Assembly: GCA_022647725.1 (NCBI GenBank)
Contig: JALCLG010000001.1
Span: 1,404,001 to 1,468,000, forward strand
Length of the DNA: 64,000 nt
Source: Bacilli bacterium
Lineage (GTDB): Bacteria; Bacillota_I; Bacilli_A; RFN20; CAG-288
Direction: 5' to 3'
The notes under the pieces were generated by a model. The model made no database searches. It was not told the DNA's origin and worked only from the letters and a program-made list of their open reading frames with translations. Position 1 is the stretch's first letter. Each line of letters begins with the position of its first letter. Shown here piece after piece: positions 43,415 to 52,857 of this stretch. The position numbers and the translations under genes are program-made.

Positions 43415-44413
43415 ATGAACACAACAAACCTGATCGGCTGGATTATCTCGGCCGTTGTCTATGGCACGGTCTTAGCCATCTCCGCCATGGGTGAAACCAT
43501 CAACGAGAAGGCCGGCCATCTCAACTTAGGCGTTCCCGGCATCATGTATCTGGCCGGCTTTGTCAGCTATTACTGTGTCTACCAGTATGCCAGCGGCATC
43601 GGGCTGACGCCCGGCTTAGGACAGCAGATCCTGATTGCCGTGATTGCCTTAGCCAGCAGCTTTGCCGTCGGAGCCCTCTTCGGGCTCATCTATTCCGTGA
43701 TGTGCGTCACCTTCAAGGCCAACCAGAACGTGATGGGACTGGCCATTGCCTCCTTCGGTGTCGGCTTCGGCGTGTTCCTTAGCTGGGTCGCCGGCAAGAA
43801 CGGCCGCATCCAGGTGGCGACGGATGTCTTCAATTCCGGCATTGCCGGCCTGAAAGACCTCGGCGTTGCCGGAAAGCTCCTCTTCAACTACTCCTTCATG
43901 ACGTACTTAACCTTGTTTGTCATCATCTTAGTCACGCTGTTCATGAACTTCACCCGTCCGGGTCTCAATCTCAAGGCGGTCGGCGAATCGCCGTCCACTG
44001 CGGATAGTGCCGGCATCAACATCGTCAAATACAAATATCTGGCCACTTTGGTGGGCTGCGGATTCTGCGGGGTGGGCGGGATGGCGTATGTCTTCACCTT
44101 CTCCAATGCGTCCTGGTCGACCAACAACAACATCGAATCCATTGGCTGGCTGGCCGTGGCCTTAGTCATCTTTGCCTCCTGGAAGCCCAGACATCTCATC
44201 TGGGGTGCGCCGCTATTCGGTCTGCTCTTCTGGGCTTACAACTATCTGCCGTCCATCTTCGCCTTCAAGGCCTTCACTGGCTTCACCGAGATGATGCAGG
44301 TCCTGCCGTATCTGGTGACGATCATCATCCTCATCATCAACTCCTTACGGAAAAAGAAGGATGATCAGCCGCCGGAAAGTCTCGGACTCAGTTATTTCCG
44401 GGAAGAGCGGTAA
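43415..44413 (+). CDS. nupQ: Nucleoside ABC transporter permease 2
   Basis: A 332-residue permease, shorter partner of the previous one, with about eight helices. TINEKAGHLNLGVPGIMYLAG and ADSAGINIVKYKYLATLVGC are typical of NupQ/YufQ. The start 43415 is set by AAGGAGG 10 nt upstream and lies two bases after the previous stop; an in-frame ATG at 43382 inside the previous gene is rejected. It ends the operon before a strong bidirectional terminator. Confidence 0.92.
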   Translation: MNTTNLIGWIISAVVYGTVLAISAMGETINEKAGHLNLGVPGIMYLAGFVSYYCVYQYASGIGLTPGLGQQILIAVIALASSFAVGALFGLIYSVMCVTFKANQNVMGLAIASFGVGFGVFLSWVAGKNGRIQVATDVFNSGIAGLKDLGVAGKLLFNYSFMTYLTLFVIILVTLFMNFTRPGLNLKAVGESPSTADSAGINIVKYKYLATLVGCGFCGVGGMAYVFTFSNASWSTNNNIESIGWLAVALVIFASWKPRHLIWGAPLFGLLFWAYNYLPSIFAFKAFTGFTEMMQVLPYLVTIIILIINSLRKKKDDQPPESLGLSYFREER

Positions 44414-44427
44414 TTCAACGTCAAGCA

Positions 44428-44458
44428 AAAAGCCGTCCCGGTGTGGGGCGGCTTTTTT
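44428..44458. terminator. Bidirectional terminator
   Basis: AAAAAGCCGTCCC pairs with GGGCGGCTTTTTT around GGTGTG. It ends the nucleoside transporter operon and, on the other strand, the 46129-44468 gene. Confidence 0.9.
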
Positions 44459-44467
44459 GATTCTGGC

Positions 44468-46129
44468 TTAGAGTCCGAAGTTCGCCGTGATGGAGATGGC
44501 ACCTTCATCCGACAGCGCCGTTCCTTTCAGGCCGACATCGACCGACTGGATCAGCGGGTTAGCTTTGAAGTAGCTGGAGAAGTCGAGCACGAATTCCTTC
44601 TTCTCGCTGTCCATGCTCATCCAGCCGGTGGAGCCTAAGGCATCCTCAACCAAGGGATAGAGGACATCCTTGAGGTCGCTGCTGAGGAAGTGGGTTCCGT
44701 AATAGGCATCGGTGATATCCAGGATCATTCCGTACTGGGTCTTCTCTTTCTTGGTAGCCGGGATAGCAAAGCTTGTCTCATAGCCGTTGATGGATAAGCC
44801 GGCGGTCAGATAGAGCTTGTCATCCAGGAAGTTGACGAAGAAGTTATCGACGGCGATGTAATTGGATTTATACGTGGTTGCCGTCTTTTTGCTGGTCAGG
44901 ACGAAGTTGTTGCCGATGATGCCTAAGGTCTTGAAGATATCGTTGGTGAAGTCTTCGGTGAGGGTGATGTTGGCTGAGCCTGCCGAAAGGCCGGCTAGGC
45001 CGGAGGCAATGAGATTGCCGACATTGTTGGTCGTGGTGAGGTTGAGGCCTAAGTAGGTTTCCTTGTTGGTGATGCCAATCGAGGAGAAGTCCTTATCAGC
45101 GATGTACTGTTTGATCTCGTCTCCGGAATTGGGGTAGCCGATGAGAAGATAGGCAAAGGTATCTCTATCATGGCTGTCCTGGCTGTCGATGATGCCACTG
45201 TCAAGGAGCGTCACCAGCTTGTCCCGGTAGGAGCTGAAGTCGAGGTTAAGGCGTTTTTCATCGGTGACATAGGTGGGGTTGGTGGCTAACGGGGAAAGGT
45301 CGATGTTGGCTTTGAGGGCCTGGTCGTCATAGAAGGAGAGTTTCAAGAGCCCGCCCGTCAGGAATTCCTTGACGGCTGCCAAAGGAAGGCTTTTCTTCTC
45401 GCTGCTGTTTTTGAGGGCCATCGTCTGGATATCGTCCATCAGGGCCGCCTTCTCGTAGGTGATTTTCTTTTCTTTCAGGGTTGCCTGCATATGGAGCCCG
45501 GCCGAGGCAAAGGAAGAATTCAAAGAACTGTCGCTGACAAAGTTGGAAGCCACCGAACTGGCAAGGCTATCCAGCCCGCCGAGATGGCCGAGTTTGATAT
45601 TGGTGATGGTAAAGACGAAGGCAGTATCGGTTTCACTGAGCTTCGTGATCAACGTCGCTTTGGTGGTCAGCATCGGCATGGTGGCTCCGACTTCAAAGGT
45701 GTAGGAGTCGCTGTTGATGGTGACTTTCACGCCTTGGAGGGTGACCGGACTTTGCTTTGCCGTTGCCGTTGAAGCCGAACTGGTGGCGGCGGAACTATCC
45801 CCCGTGGCGGAAGCGGTACTGTTTTCGGCGGCTGTCGAGTTGGCGCTCTTGCTGGAAAGATAAAGCATTTCGTTGAGATCATCCTGAGTGAGAGCAACGG
45901 AAATCATGCCGGTATCCTTGGTGTCATCCAGGCCATTGTTGGTCTCCCGTAAGATGACATCCGGAATTGTCAGGGTATCATCGCCGGCAAACTTCTTGAA
46001 GCTGGTATCAAAAACCAAAATGTAAAGAACGAGGACCGGCAAAATCAGCACCACCAACAGAATGATGATCGTATTCCGGACGGGATGATGACGTTTGACG
46101 GGCTTCAGTTTGGGATTGTTTTCAGCCAT
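44468..46129 (-). CDS. Membrane-anchored extracytoplasmic protein, unknown
   Basis: A 553-residue protein with a basic cytoplasmic N-terminus, one transmembrane helix (about residues 20-42) and a large external part. Residues 75-95 (ISVALTQDDLNEMLYLSS) and a second similar stretch near 388 (ITLTEDFTNDIFKTLG) suggest two related halves; the LTxxDLNxxL pattern is seen in YpmS/DUF2140-like and lipid-binding extracytoplasmic proteins, but the match is weak. A Ser/Thr/Ala-rich insert occupies about 96-128, like the linkers of this organism's lipoproteins. I do not recognise the family. It is monocistronic with GGAGGACA upstream of the start. Confidence 0.75.
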   Translation of the reverse strand: MAENNPKLKPVKRHHPVRNTIIILLVVLILPVLVLYILVFDTSFKKFAGDDTLTIPDVILRETNNGLDDTKDTGMISVALTQDDLNEMLYLSSKSANSTAAENSTASATGDSSAATSSASTATAKQSPVTLQGVKVTINSDSYTFEVGATMPMLTTKATLITKLSETDTAFVFTITNIKLGHLGGLDSLASSVASNFVSDSSLNSSFASAGLHMQATLKEKKITYEKAALMDDIQTMALKNSSEKKSLPLAAVKEFLTGGLLKLSFYDDQALKANIDLSPLATNPTYVTDEKRLNLDFSSYRDKLVTLLDSGIIDSQDSHDRDTFAYLLIGYPNSGDEIKQYIADKDFSSIGITNKETYLGLNLTTTNNVGNLIASGLAGLSAGSANITLTEDFTNDIFKTLGIIGNNFVLTSKKTATTYKSNYIAVDNFFVNFLDDKLYLTAGLSINGYETSFAIPATKKEKTQYGMILDITDAYYGTHFLSSDLKDVLYPLVEDALGSTGWMSMDSEKKEFVLDFSSYFKANPLIQSVDVGLKGTALSDEGAISITANFGL

Positions 46130-46191
46130 AACTTATGTCCTCCTCCAGGGGAAGATGGGATTTGTTGCTAATGATTTTACGTTATTCGCAG

Positions 46192-46216
46192 CAAAAAAGA
46201 AACCACCCTTTGGGTG
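46192..46216 (-). terminator. Terminator after the DUF2974 gene
   Basis: On the minus strand CACCC-AAA-GGGTG is followed by GTTTCTTTTTT. Confidence 0.7.
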
Positions 46217-46222
46217 AAAAAA

Positions 46223-47875
46223 CTATTTTTGCTTGTCGGAGGCTTTCTTTTCGTGCAGGACCTGTACCAGGCCTAACACGATGAGGAACGCACCCACGCC
46301 GATGGCCAGATATCCCATCAGGGAATTGATGACGTCCACGGAATAGCCGCTGGCCACGATGAAATAGATGCCAGCCGTCAGGACGACGAGGCTCTCGAGG
46401 ATGGACCAGACCACCATGAAGTAATCCTTGCGATGGGAGTAGGAAGGCACCTTGCCAAAGATGGAGAAGGAGAAAATCAGGCAGGCTGTGCCAAAGATAA
46501 TCGATGAGAAGATGGCAAGCATATCCTGATTGATGTACATAGCGACAGTGAAGACAGTCAGCACAATCAACAGATAGATTCGCATCAGCTGGGTCTCGAA
46601 ATGCCAGCGGGAGAGATACAGCAGATAAATCAGGAAAACCAGCTGCGCTACGGTAGCAATGCTTAACAAGGTAAGAATCAGAATCGGCAGCGCTTCTTTG
46701 GGGACAAAGAGGAAAAGCAACCCGATTATAAAAATAAAAACACCTACGGGCAGGGAGTTGTTCAGCAGGAACTCAATCGGCCGATGATGACGTAAGCCCA
46801 TGATGCGTCGGCCGAAGACCACCGTTAACGGCAGCCGGACCATGGTGGCCCGGGTCGACGGATCTTTCAGGGCCAGCTGAATCAAGGCACCCTGCAGAGC
46901 CTTCATTCCCTGGTTACGGAAAGCGGAAACGGTCTTGAACTTGCCGTCCAGGGTGATGGCATTGAAAAGATCGTGGCTGAACTTCTCCCGCTGCAGCAAG
47001 GTCATATTGGTCAGCCATCCGCTGATGGCGGCATCGATGCTCTTGGCCTCGGGATCCAGCCCGTTAGCCGCAACCAGTCCGTCGGCTCTGACTTCCCAGG
47101 TCGTTAAGTCGTGCTGATTGAGACCTTTGGCATAGGAAGGGACAATCTTCTCGTTCTTGACCGGAAAATGGAAAAGCATGCCGATGACGGAGTATTCCGG
47201 AAGGATCCGGACCAGTTTGTCCTGGAGATGGTCGAAGGTGTGGGGGTCTAAGACTTCGGGGCAGCTGGACGGGCTGTCGTTAAGATAAATCGCCGTCAGC
47301 CGCTCCAGGAGTTCATCCGGAAGCAGGGAGGCCGCATACAAAGCAAGGTTTCCGCCTTTGGAATGGCCGCCGACCTGATCCTGGTGGCCCGGATACAGAT
47401 GGTTCTTGAGATACTCTAACGCCATGTCCTGAGCCCGGACCTTGGTGTAAGAAATCATGAAGTCCTCTTTCCAGCCGATGGTCGTGTCATCGGTGCCCCG
47501 ATAAGCGATGTAGCTGGCTTTGGGAAGATACTGGAACGTGACGGCCGAGAACTGAATGGAGGTCAGGGTATCGGTGATATCGACATAGTCCTTCAGAATG
47601 ACCGGCCCGAAACGTTTGCTGCTGGCAGCCTTCTTCAGGAAGGACTCGGAGGCATAGATGTCCAGGTTGGTCTTATAGCCGCCTTTGGCCATCAGCCGGT
47701 CCACATACTCTTTCAAGGTCAGTCCCTTCTCGTTTTCGTCCTCTTTGGCTAATCCTTTGAGGGCAGCATACGAAAGATAGCAGAAAATGAGGTTATCGAC
47801 CTCATTGAAAGGTTTCTCGCTAAAGGAGAGGTCCCCACGCCAAGAGAGGTAGTCTTCCAGGGTTCCAGTATCCAT
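46223..47875 (-). CDS. DUF2974 (Mbeg1-like) alpha/beta hydrolase with membrane tail
   Basis: A 550-residue protein. Residues 1-370 match the Mbeg1-like/DUF2974 family, related to class 3 lipases: ASYIAYRGTDDTTIGWKED strand-oxyanion region and nucleophile elbow GGHSKGGN with Ser172. Unlike most members it continues with five or six transmembrane helices (about 375-540), tying the hydrolase to the membrane. It starts 13 bp after the TrkH gene and is likely cotranscribed with the potassium system. The enzyme would act on lipids or esters at the inner face; substrate unknown. Confidence 0.85.
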   Translation of the reverse strand: MDTGTLEDYLSWRGDLSFSEKPFNEVDNLIFCYLSYAALKGLAKEDENEKGLTLKEYVDRLMAKGGYKTNLDIYASESFLKKAASSKRFGPVILKDYVDITDTLTSIQFSAVTFQYLPKASYIAYRGTDDTTIGWKEDFMISYTKVRAQDMALEYLKNHLYPGHQDQVGGHSKGGNLALYAASLLPDELLERLTAIYLNDSPSSCPEVLDPHTFDHLQDKLVRILPEYSVIGMLFHFPVKNEKIVPSYAKGLNQHDLTTWEVRADGLVAANGLDPEAKSIDAAISGWLTNMTLLQREKFSHDLFNAITLDGKFKTVSAFRNQGMKALQGALIQLALKDPSTRATMVRLPLTVVFGRRIMGLRHHRPIEFLLNNSLPVGVFIFIIGLLFLFVPKEALPILILTLLSIATVAQLVFLIYLLYLSRWHFETQLMRIYLLIVLTVFTVAMYINQDMLAIFSSIIFGTACLIFSFSIFGKVPSYSHRKDYFMVVWSILESLVVLTAGIYFIVASGYSVDVINSLMGYLAIGVGAFLIVLGLVQVLHEKKASDKQK

Positions 47876-47888
47876 ATGAAGTCAGCCT

Positions 47889-49805
47889 CTAGGATTTACT
47901 GACTCTATCCTTGCCAGGATAGACGTTCTTGCGGGAAGAGAAAAGCCGGATGCCGCGGGCAATGGTGATGAAGAAAATCGTGACCTCCAAACGGCCGGCA
48001 AACATCATCACGATCTCGGTCCATAAGGCACCCCACTGCTGATGGCTGTTGGCAAAGGTAGTCAGACCGCCGCTGGCGCCAACGGCGCTCAGACAGGAGA
48101 TGGTCTCAAAGAAGCTGGAAGTCAAGGAGTACGGGTCTAAGCCGTCGCTGAAACTGAACGGAGCCCCCTCGGAAACGCCATAGCAAGTTAAGACAATCGT
48201 GGAAAGGAAAGCCACGCCGAAATAAAGGCCGATGTAGTTGCTGGCTTCCTTGATTTCCTCATCTTGAACCGGAACCTTCTCACCTAAGCGGTAGACATAA
48301 TGGGTCCGCACCATCTCCGTGCGGGTGACGCTGCGCTCCACATACCATTTGATGTTGAGGAAGAAGAGCGCCAGACGGCTCTGCTTAAGACCGCCGGAAG
48401 TGGAACCGTTCTGTCCGCCGATGGTCATCAGAATGATGAAGGCGAAGAGTGCCATGGCCGGCAGATTGGAATAGGCTTCACTAAAGATGGTCGGATCCAA
48501 GGAGCAGAAGCCGGTCGTCGATAGGGCGGAGACAAACTCAAACGTTCCATGCCGGAAGCCATCGCCGACGGCGCCTAAGGCAGTCGTATTAAACGGCCGA
48601 TAAGCTTCAGTCATGCCATAGACCATGAAAGGATAGACAACGATCATCAAGCCAACGAACACCAAAAATTCATAATGGGAGAAAGCTTTCTTGAACTTGC
48701 CCCGCCAGAGATAGAAATGAATCACGAAGTTGGTCATGCCCAGGACCATCAGGACAATCAGCACCACTTCGATGGCCACGCTGTTGGCATAGGGAAGATT
48801 GGTCTCGAACCAGGCAGCCGACTCGGAGTGACTGGCTAAGCCGCCTGTTGAGACAGCCGCCATGGCAAAGCAAATGGCATCTAACGGAGAGCAGCCGCAG
48901 ATCATCAGGGCAATGGCGCCCACAAGGACGTAAGCGGAATAGATGATGAAGATCATCCGTGCCGATTTCATCAGGTTCGGCAGCAGTTGGTCGTTATGGC
49001 CTTCCAAAAGATAAATGTTCAGTCCTGAACGGTCCGCAACGGCACTGGTTAAAATCAGCACCAAGCCGACGCCGCCGACGAAGTTGGCTAAGGAACGATG
49101 GAAAAGCAGAATGGCGGGGAGGTCATCGGTGACCATCACGGAAAGACCTGTGGTCGTCAGACCTGAAGTGGATTCAAAGACAGCCTGAGTGAAAGTGAAG
49201 TTCAGCTCCGGATTGACATAGTGTGAAAGCAGGAATGGCGCCGCATAGATTAAAATGGCAGACACCCAGACGGTGAACACCAGGATGATATCTTCCATCC
49301 CCTTCAGTCGGGCCTTCTTGCGGTGATGGATGTTGAGATAGAACAGGAAGCCGACAACCATAGAGCAGGCCGCCGGAACAACGATGACCCACCAGTACAA
49401 AGCTTCCTTGGCCCAAGTGCTGACTTCTTTTCCGGTATAGAAATTGGTTCCAATGGCCGGATTAACCAGCACGAGCAAAGAAAGCAAGGACAAGGCACCG
49501 ATCATGATGAGGAAAACGCCAATATATCCCAAGACGAGGCGCGGACCCGAAACAGGATCCGTCGTTTCAGGCTTGATGTTTTTTGACTTTTTCCGCTTCC
49601 GTTCCAGTTCGGTGATTTCCTTGACCGTGGCTTCCTTGATGGAGGCCATGATTTCGCCCTTGGAGGGCTGGTGCGGACTGGGTCGCTGATTGGCCGCAGG
49701 GACAGCCTGAGGGGCAGTCTTTTTGGCCTTGTTAGCAGCATCCGAAGACTTGGCCGTCACAGTAGGCTTGGTCTGAGGATTCTTGCTAGGATCGTTATTT
49801 TTCAT
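47889..49805 (-). CDS. trkH: Trk-type potassium transporter membrane subunit
   Basis: A 638-residue K+ channel-like transporter of the TrkH/KtrB superfamily. Four pore loops with the selectivity glycines can be seen: STSGLTTTGLSV, AAVSTGGLASHS, SALSTTGFCSLD and CLSAVGASGGLTT. Including the hydrophobic helices before the first loop there are about ten transmembrane segments, as in TrkH. A long, Lys/Pro/Ala-rich cytoplasmic N-terminus (about 100 residues) is unusual for the family. The start overlaps the preceding TrkA gene by 11 bp. Confidence 0.95.
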   Translation of the reverse strand: MKNNDPSKNPQTKPTVTAKSSDAANKAKKTAPQAVPAANQRPSPHQPSKGEIMASIKEATVKEITELERKRKKSKNIKPETTDPVSGPRLVLGYIGVFLIMIGALSLLSLLVLVNPAIGTNFYTGKEVSTWAKEALYWWVIVVPAACSMVVGFLFYLNIHHRKKARLKGMEDIILVFTVWVSAILIYAAPFLLSHYVNPELNFTFTQAVFESTSGLTTTGLSVMVTDDLPAILLFHRSLANFVGGVGLVLILTSAVADRSGLNIYLLEGHNDQLLPNLMKSARMIFIIYSAYVLVGAIALMICGCSPLDAICFAMAAVSTGGLASHSESAAWFETNLPYANSVAIEVVLIVLMVLGMTNFVIHFYLWRGKFKKAFSHYEFLVFVGLMIVVYPFMVYGMTEAYRPFNTTALGAVGDGFRHGTFEFVSALSTTGFCSLDPTIFSEAYSNLPAMALFAFIILMTIGGQNGSTSGGLKQSRLALFFLNIKWYVERSVTRTEMVRTHYVYRLGEKVPVQDEEIKEASNYIGLYFGVAFLSTIVLTCYGVSEGAPFSFSDGLDPYSLTSSFFETISCLSAVGASGGLTTFANSHQQWGALWTEIVMMFAGRLEVTIFFITIARGIRLFSSRKNVYPGKDRVSKS

Positions 49806-50466
49806 CGGTGGTCTTCTTAATGAACTTGATCAGCTTCTTCTGATCATCCGGAGCACTGGCAATGACTAGGGTATCGCCAGACTGGATGATGGTATTGCCG
49901 TGAGGGATGACGACTTCCGGATTGCGGAAGATGCAGGTGACGTTGGCATAGTCCGGAAGCTTCAGCTGCATCAACGACTTGCCACAGCAGTCCAGATTCT
50001 TCTTGACATTGATTTCGGTGATGACGATCTTATCGTTTTCCAAAGTCAACGTCTTGATGATGCTCTCGATGTCGCTTTCGCCCTTGATCCGCTGGGTCAG
50101 CAAATAGGAACCCGAAATCGGGGAATCAATCCCTAGGGCCTTGAAGATTTCCACGTTGTCCGGATCACTGACGGTGCAGATGGCCTTCTTGATGCCGAAA
50201 TGCTCTTTGGCAATTTTGCAGCAGACATAGCAGTCTGCATCGCTCTCCATCAGGGCAATGACAAGGTCAAAGCCATAGACATCGGCGATTTCAAACGAGT
50301 AGATCTTGGTGGGATCGGTATCGAGGACATCGACGCCGTTCTGTTCCGAAAGGATCTTGGCTGTCAGCGGGTCATCGTTCATGATGACCAGTTTGTTATG
50401 GGGAGACTGGAAGGAGCGGATGACGAAGTCGGCTTCGGTTTTACCGCCGCAGATCAATATTTTCAT
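49795..50466 (-). CDS. trkA: TrkA/KtrA regulatory subunit, full length
   Basis: A 223-residue cytoplasmic RCK protein: a Rossmann TrkA-N domain (MKILICGGKTEADFVI, DVLDTDPTK, DLVIALMESDADCYVC) followed from about residue 140 by a TrkA-C domain that ends VIPHGNTIIQSGDTLVIAS. The nucleotide-binding GxGxxG is replaced by GGKTEA. It gates the TrkH-like subunit in response to nucleotides. Its start overlaps the stop of a shorter TrkA-N gene by 4 bp. Confidence 0.92.
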   Translation of the reverse strand: MKILICGGKTEADFVIRSFQSPHNKLVIMNDDPLTAKILSEQNGVDVLDTDPTKIYSFEIADVYGFDLVIALMESDADCYVCCKIAKEHFGIKKAICTVSDPDNVEIFKALGIDSPISGSYLLTQRIKGESDIESIIKTLTLENDKIVITEINVKKNLDCCGKSLMQLKLPDYANVTCIFRNPEVVIPHGNTIIQSGDTLVIASAPDDQKKLIKFIKKTTDEK

Positions 50467-50888
50467 TGCTGTCCCTCCTTATCCCAGAGATTCTTGTACA
50501 TACCGAACGACAAGGAGCTCGGGGTGATATACGTCACGCGCGGATCATCAATCAGGATTTTCTTGGTATCGTCATGGAGACGGACGATGATGTTGGGAAC
50601 CCGATAGAACTTCAAGACGACCGAGGCTAAATACAGGTTGGTGTTGTCATCCCCGGTGCAAAGGTCAACTTCAGTGGCATTGCCGATTCTGGCTTTTTCC
50701 AAAACACGGACATCGGTGGCATTGCCGACGATCTTGAAACCGGAATAGCTGCTGTCGAGCTTTCGGAAGGAATGCTCGTCCTCATCGATGATGGCGGTAT
50801 AGATGCCTTGATCCGAATTGAGGGACGCAATGGCCGCCCCCAGACGCGAGGACCCGATGACAACGGTCATCTTTTTTTCTTTGACCAT
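50463..50888 (-). CDS. TrkA-N-only potassium uptake protein
   Basis: A 141-residue protein with only a Rossmann RCK-N domain: MTVVIGSSRLGAAIASLNSD nucleotide loop, AIIDEDEHSFRKLD, KIVGNATDVRVLEKA and the EVDLCTGDDNTNLYLA strand. It has no TrkA-C domain, so with the next gene it makes a two-protein regulator instead of one RCK octamer component. ATG 50888 is used; a second ATG at residue 7 is possible. A TATAAT -10 lies at 50944-50939 on this strand. Confidence 0.88.
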   Translation of the reverse strand: MVKEKKMTVVIGSSRLGAAIASLNSDQGIYTAIIDEDEHSFRKLDSSYSGFKIVGNATDVRVLEKARIGNATEVDLCTGDDNTNLYLASVVLKFYRVPNIIVRLHDDTKKILIDDPRVTYITPSSLSFGMYKNLWDKEGQQ

Positions 50889-50998
50889 AGGATGCCTCCT
50901 TATCCCAACGGAAAAACGGTTAGGAATAGATAAAGTATATTATAAAAGATAATCTAATGAAAAGGGAAACCACTTGATTCGTCCTGGCAAAAAGGAAA

Positions 50999-52213
50999 CT
51001 ATTTCCGCAAATCGTCCGTTCCGAGGCTTTCCTTAGCCCGTTGCAGAAGGGTCTTGTTTTCCTTTACCGGCAAAGCACGATTCGCCTGATTGAGCTGCGC
51101 GGCCAGTTTCTTATCTTCGCCAGTAGCAGGCTGGCGGTTTTCCGGATCCTCAGGATTGACGGTAATCTGCTGATAGGGAATCAGGATGTCGTTGGCCGTC
51201 AGGAACTGATAGATGTCGCGCTGGAAATCCCGCTTCACCTGGAAACGGTCCTCCGCATTGCAGGTGCACATGAAGGAGAGATTCAGCCCACAGTTATCAA
51301 AGCTATCCAGTCCCTTATACCAGGGACCCTCTTTCATCTGCGGAATCTGGGCCTTCAGTTTCGGCAGTTCCCGGGCAATGACACCCTCGACATGCTCAAG
51401 GTCTTCGTTGTAAGAGATATCCATCGTGACAATGATCAGGTTCGGGCTCCTGGAGAGGTTGACGCAGGTGTTGATGGAGGAGTTGGTGATGGCCTTGATG
51501 TCGCCGCAGCCATCATCCAGTTTGACCGTCCGTAAGCCGATATCGGCAATGGTGCCACGGAAGCCGTCAATGATCACCATATCGCCGACGGAGAAGTAAT
51601 CGTCAAAGACGATGAAGAGACCGGAGATGACATCCTGAATCAGTGACTGACAGCCAAGACCGATGATCAGGGTCAAGACACCCAGACCGGCAATGATCGA
51701 GGCCACATCCACGCCCCAGATGCCAAGAACAAAGGCAATGGCTAAGATGATGACAAGGTATTTGAAGCAGGAACGCACCAAGGAGCCGACCGTCTTGGAT
51801 TTCTTCGTCTGCCCGGAAAAGGCCTTGATGAAGGACGTTACGACAAAAATCAAAAGTAAACTGATGCCAATGACGATTAGGGTATCGACCAGCTTGATGC
51901 CGGCTTTTTCCCAGAGCCAGCTGAAGCCGGTTTGGTAATACTCGCCGGAACTGTTCTGGCCGTAGAGGGCATTGGCAGCCTCATCGCCGAAAACCTGACG
52001 GCAGAAAAGGATCAGGAAGGCCGCTACAATGAACAAGGCCGAGAGGATGGCCGCCACAATGAAGCCAGCCTTCTGACGGCGGGAAGCCTTCTTCAGTTCC
52101 TGCCGGTCAATCTCCTTGATCTTCTTGGCTTCCTTGATATTCTTCTCAAGATAGTCCGGCAGGTTCCCGACAATCTTATTCCCCTGCTTTTCTTTCGTTT
52201 CGTTTTCACTCAT
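50999..52213 (-). CDS. MscS family mechanosensitive channel
   Basis: A 404-residue channel with three transmembrane helices (about residues 45-70, 110-140, 160-195). The pore-lining TM3 and the MscS motif are clear: GLGCQSLIQDVISGLFIVFDDYFSVGD, split as GLGCQSLIQ and DVISGLFIVFDD, followed by the beta domain with GTIADIGLRTVKLDDGCGDI. It releases solutes on hypoosmotic shock. The start 52213 (MSENETKEK) has AAAGGAG 10 nt upstream; an upstream in-frame ATG at 52237 overlaps the previous gene and is rejected. It follows the Fn3-type gene by 17 bp. Confidence 0.93.
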   Translation of the reverse strand: MSENETKEKQGNKIVGNLPDYLEKNIKEAKKIKEIDRQELKKASRRQKAGFIVAAILSALFIVAAFLILFCRQVFGDEAANALYGQNSSGEYYQTGFSWLWEKAGIKLVDTLIVIGISLLLIFVVTSFIKAFSGQTKKSKTVGSLVRSCFKYLVIILAIAFVLGIWGVDVASIIAGLGVLTLIIGLGCQSLIQDVISGLFIVFDDYFSVGDMVIIDGFRGTIADIGLRTVKLDDGCGDIKAITNSSINTCVNLSRSPNLIIVTMDISYNEDLEHVEGVIARELPKLKAQIPQMKEGPWYKGLDSFDNCGLNLSFMCTCNAEDRFQVKRDFQRDIYQFLTANDILIPYQQITVNPEDPENRQPATGEDKKLAAQLNQANRALPVKENKTLLQRAKESLGTDDLRK

Positions 52214-52230
52214 GATGGTGGTACTCCTTT

Positions 52231-52812
52231 CTAGCAAATGGCGTCATTACAAACATCGTAAGATATGGATAAATGCGGATTAAGCGACTTGGCACGGCTA
52301 TCTCCAGTTGTCACAGAAACGGAATAAATGTTCTTCCGGAAGTCGACCCCATTGGTTGCCTGCAAAGAAACCTGATACTGGGTCGAATACGAAAGCCCCG
52401 TCAAGGTATCCTGGTAGGTGTTCGACAGGGAGACATCATTCCGGAGAATCTCTTCCCCATTCTCCGTTACCAGAAGATAAAGTTTTTTGCCGGTGTCATT
52501 CTTGACCGTGAAGGCATAGACGATCGTATTGCCCTGGCCGGTAAAGGAGACATCGCTGACACTGGGCAAGGATCCGATGAAGGTATTGCCGATCAAGGTG
52601 CCTCCCAATAAGGCCGAAAGCAAGATGGTGGCGATGATGCCGATGGTTTTGGTCGTGGAACGGATTTTCTTGTTCCGGGCATAGACCGTCTTGCCGCCGG
52701 AAACATAGTCGAAGTTCGTCTTCGTCTCATCACTGGTAGCCGTATTGTCGGTCCCCAAAGAGGAGGTTTTCGTGTTATTGGTACTGAGATTGTTTTCTTC
52801 GTTGATAAGCAT
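52231..52812 (-). CDS. Single-span membrane protein with Fn3-like domain
   Basis: A 193-residue protein. A Asn/Thr-rich, basic cytoplasmic segment (1-60), one transmembrane helix (about 62-85) and an extracellular domain of about 85 residues with the fibronectin type III look (LTGLSYSTQYQVSLQATNG, SVTTGD). The start 52812 (MLINEENN) has AAAGGAGG 7 nt upstream. It precedes the MscS channel by 17 bp, so they are coexpressed. Role unknown; a surface-facing partner for the channel is possible but not shown. Confidence 0.75.
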   Translation of the reverse strand: MLINEENNLSTNNTKTSSLGTDNTATSDETKTNFDYVSGGKTVYARNKKIRSTTKTIGIIATILLSALLGGTLIGNTFIGSLPSVSDVSFTGQGNTIVYAFTVKNDTGKKLYLLVTENGEEILRNDVSLSNTYQDTLTGLSYSTQYQVSLQATNGVDFRKNIYSVSVTTGDSRAKSLNPHLSISYDVCNDAIC

Positions 52813-52857
52813 CGTTTTTCCTCCTTTCAATAGTATAGCCTTCCCGCCGGGACGCGA

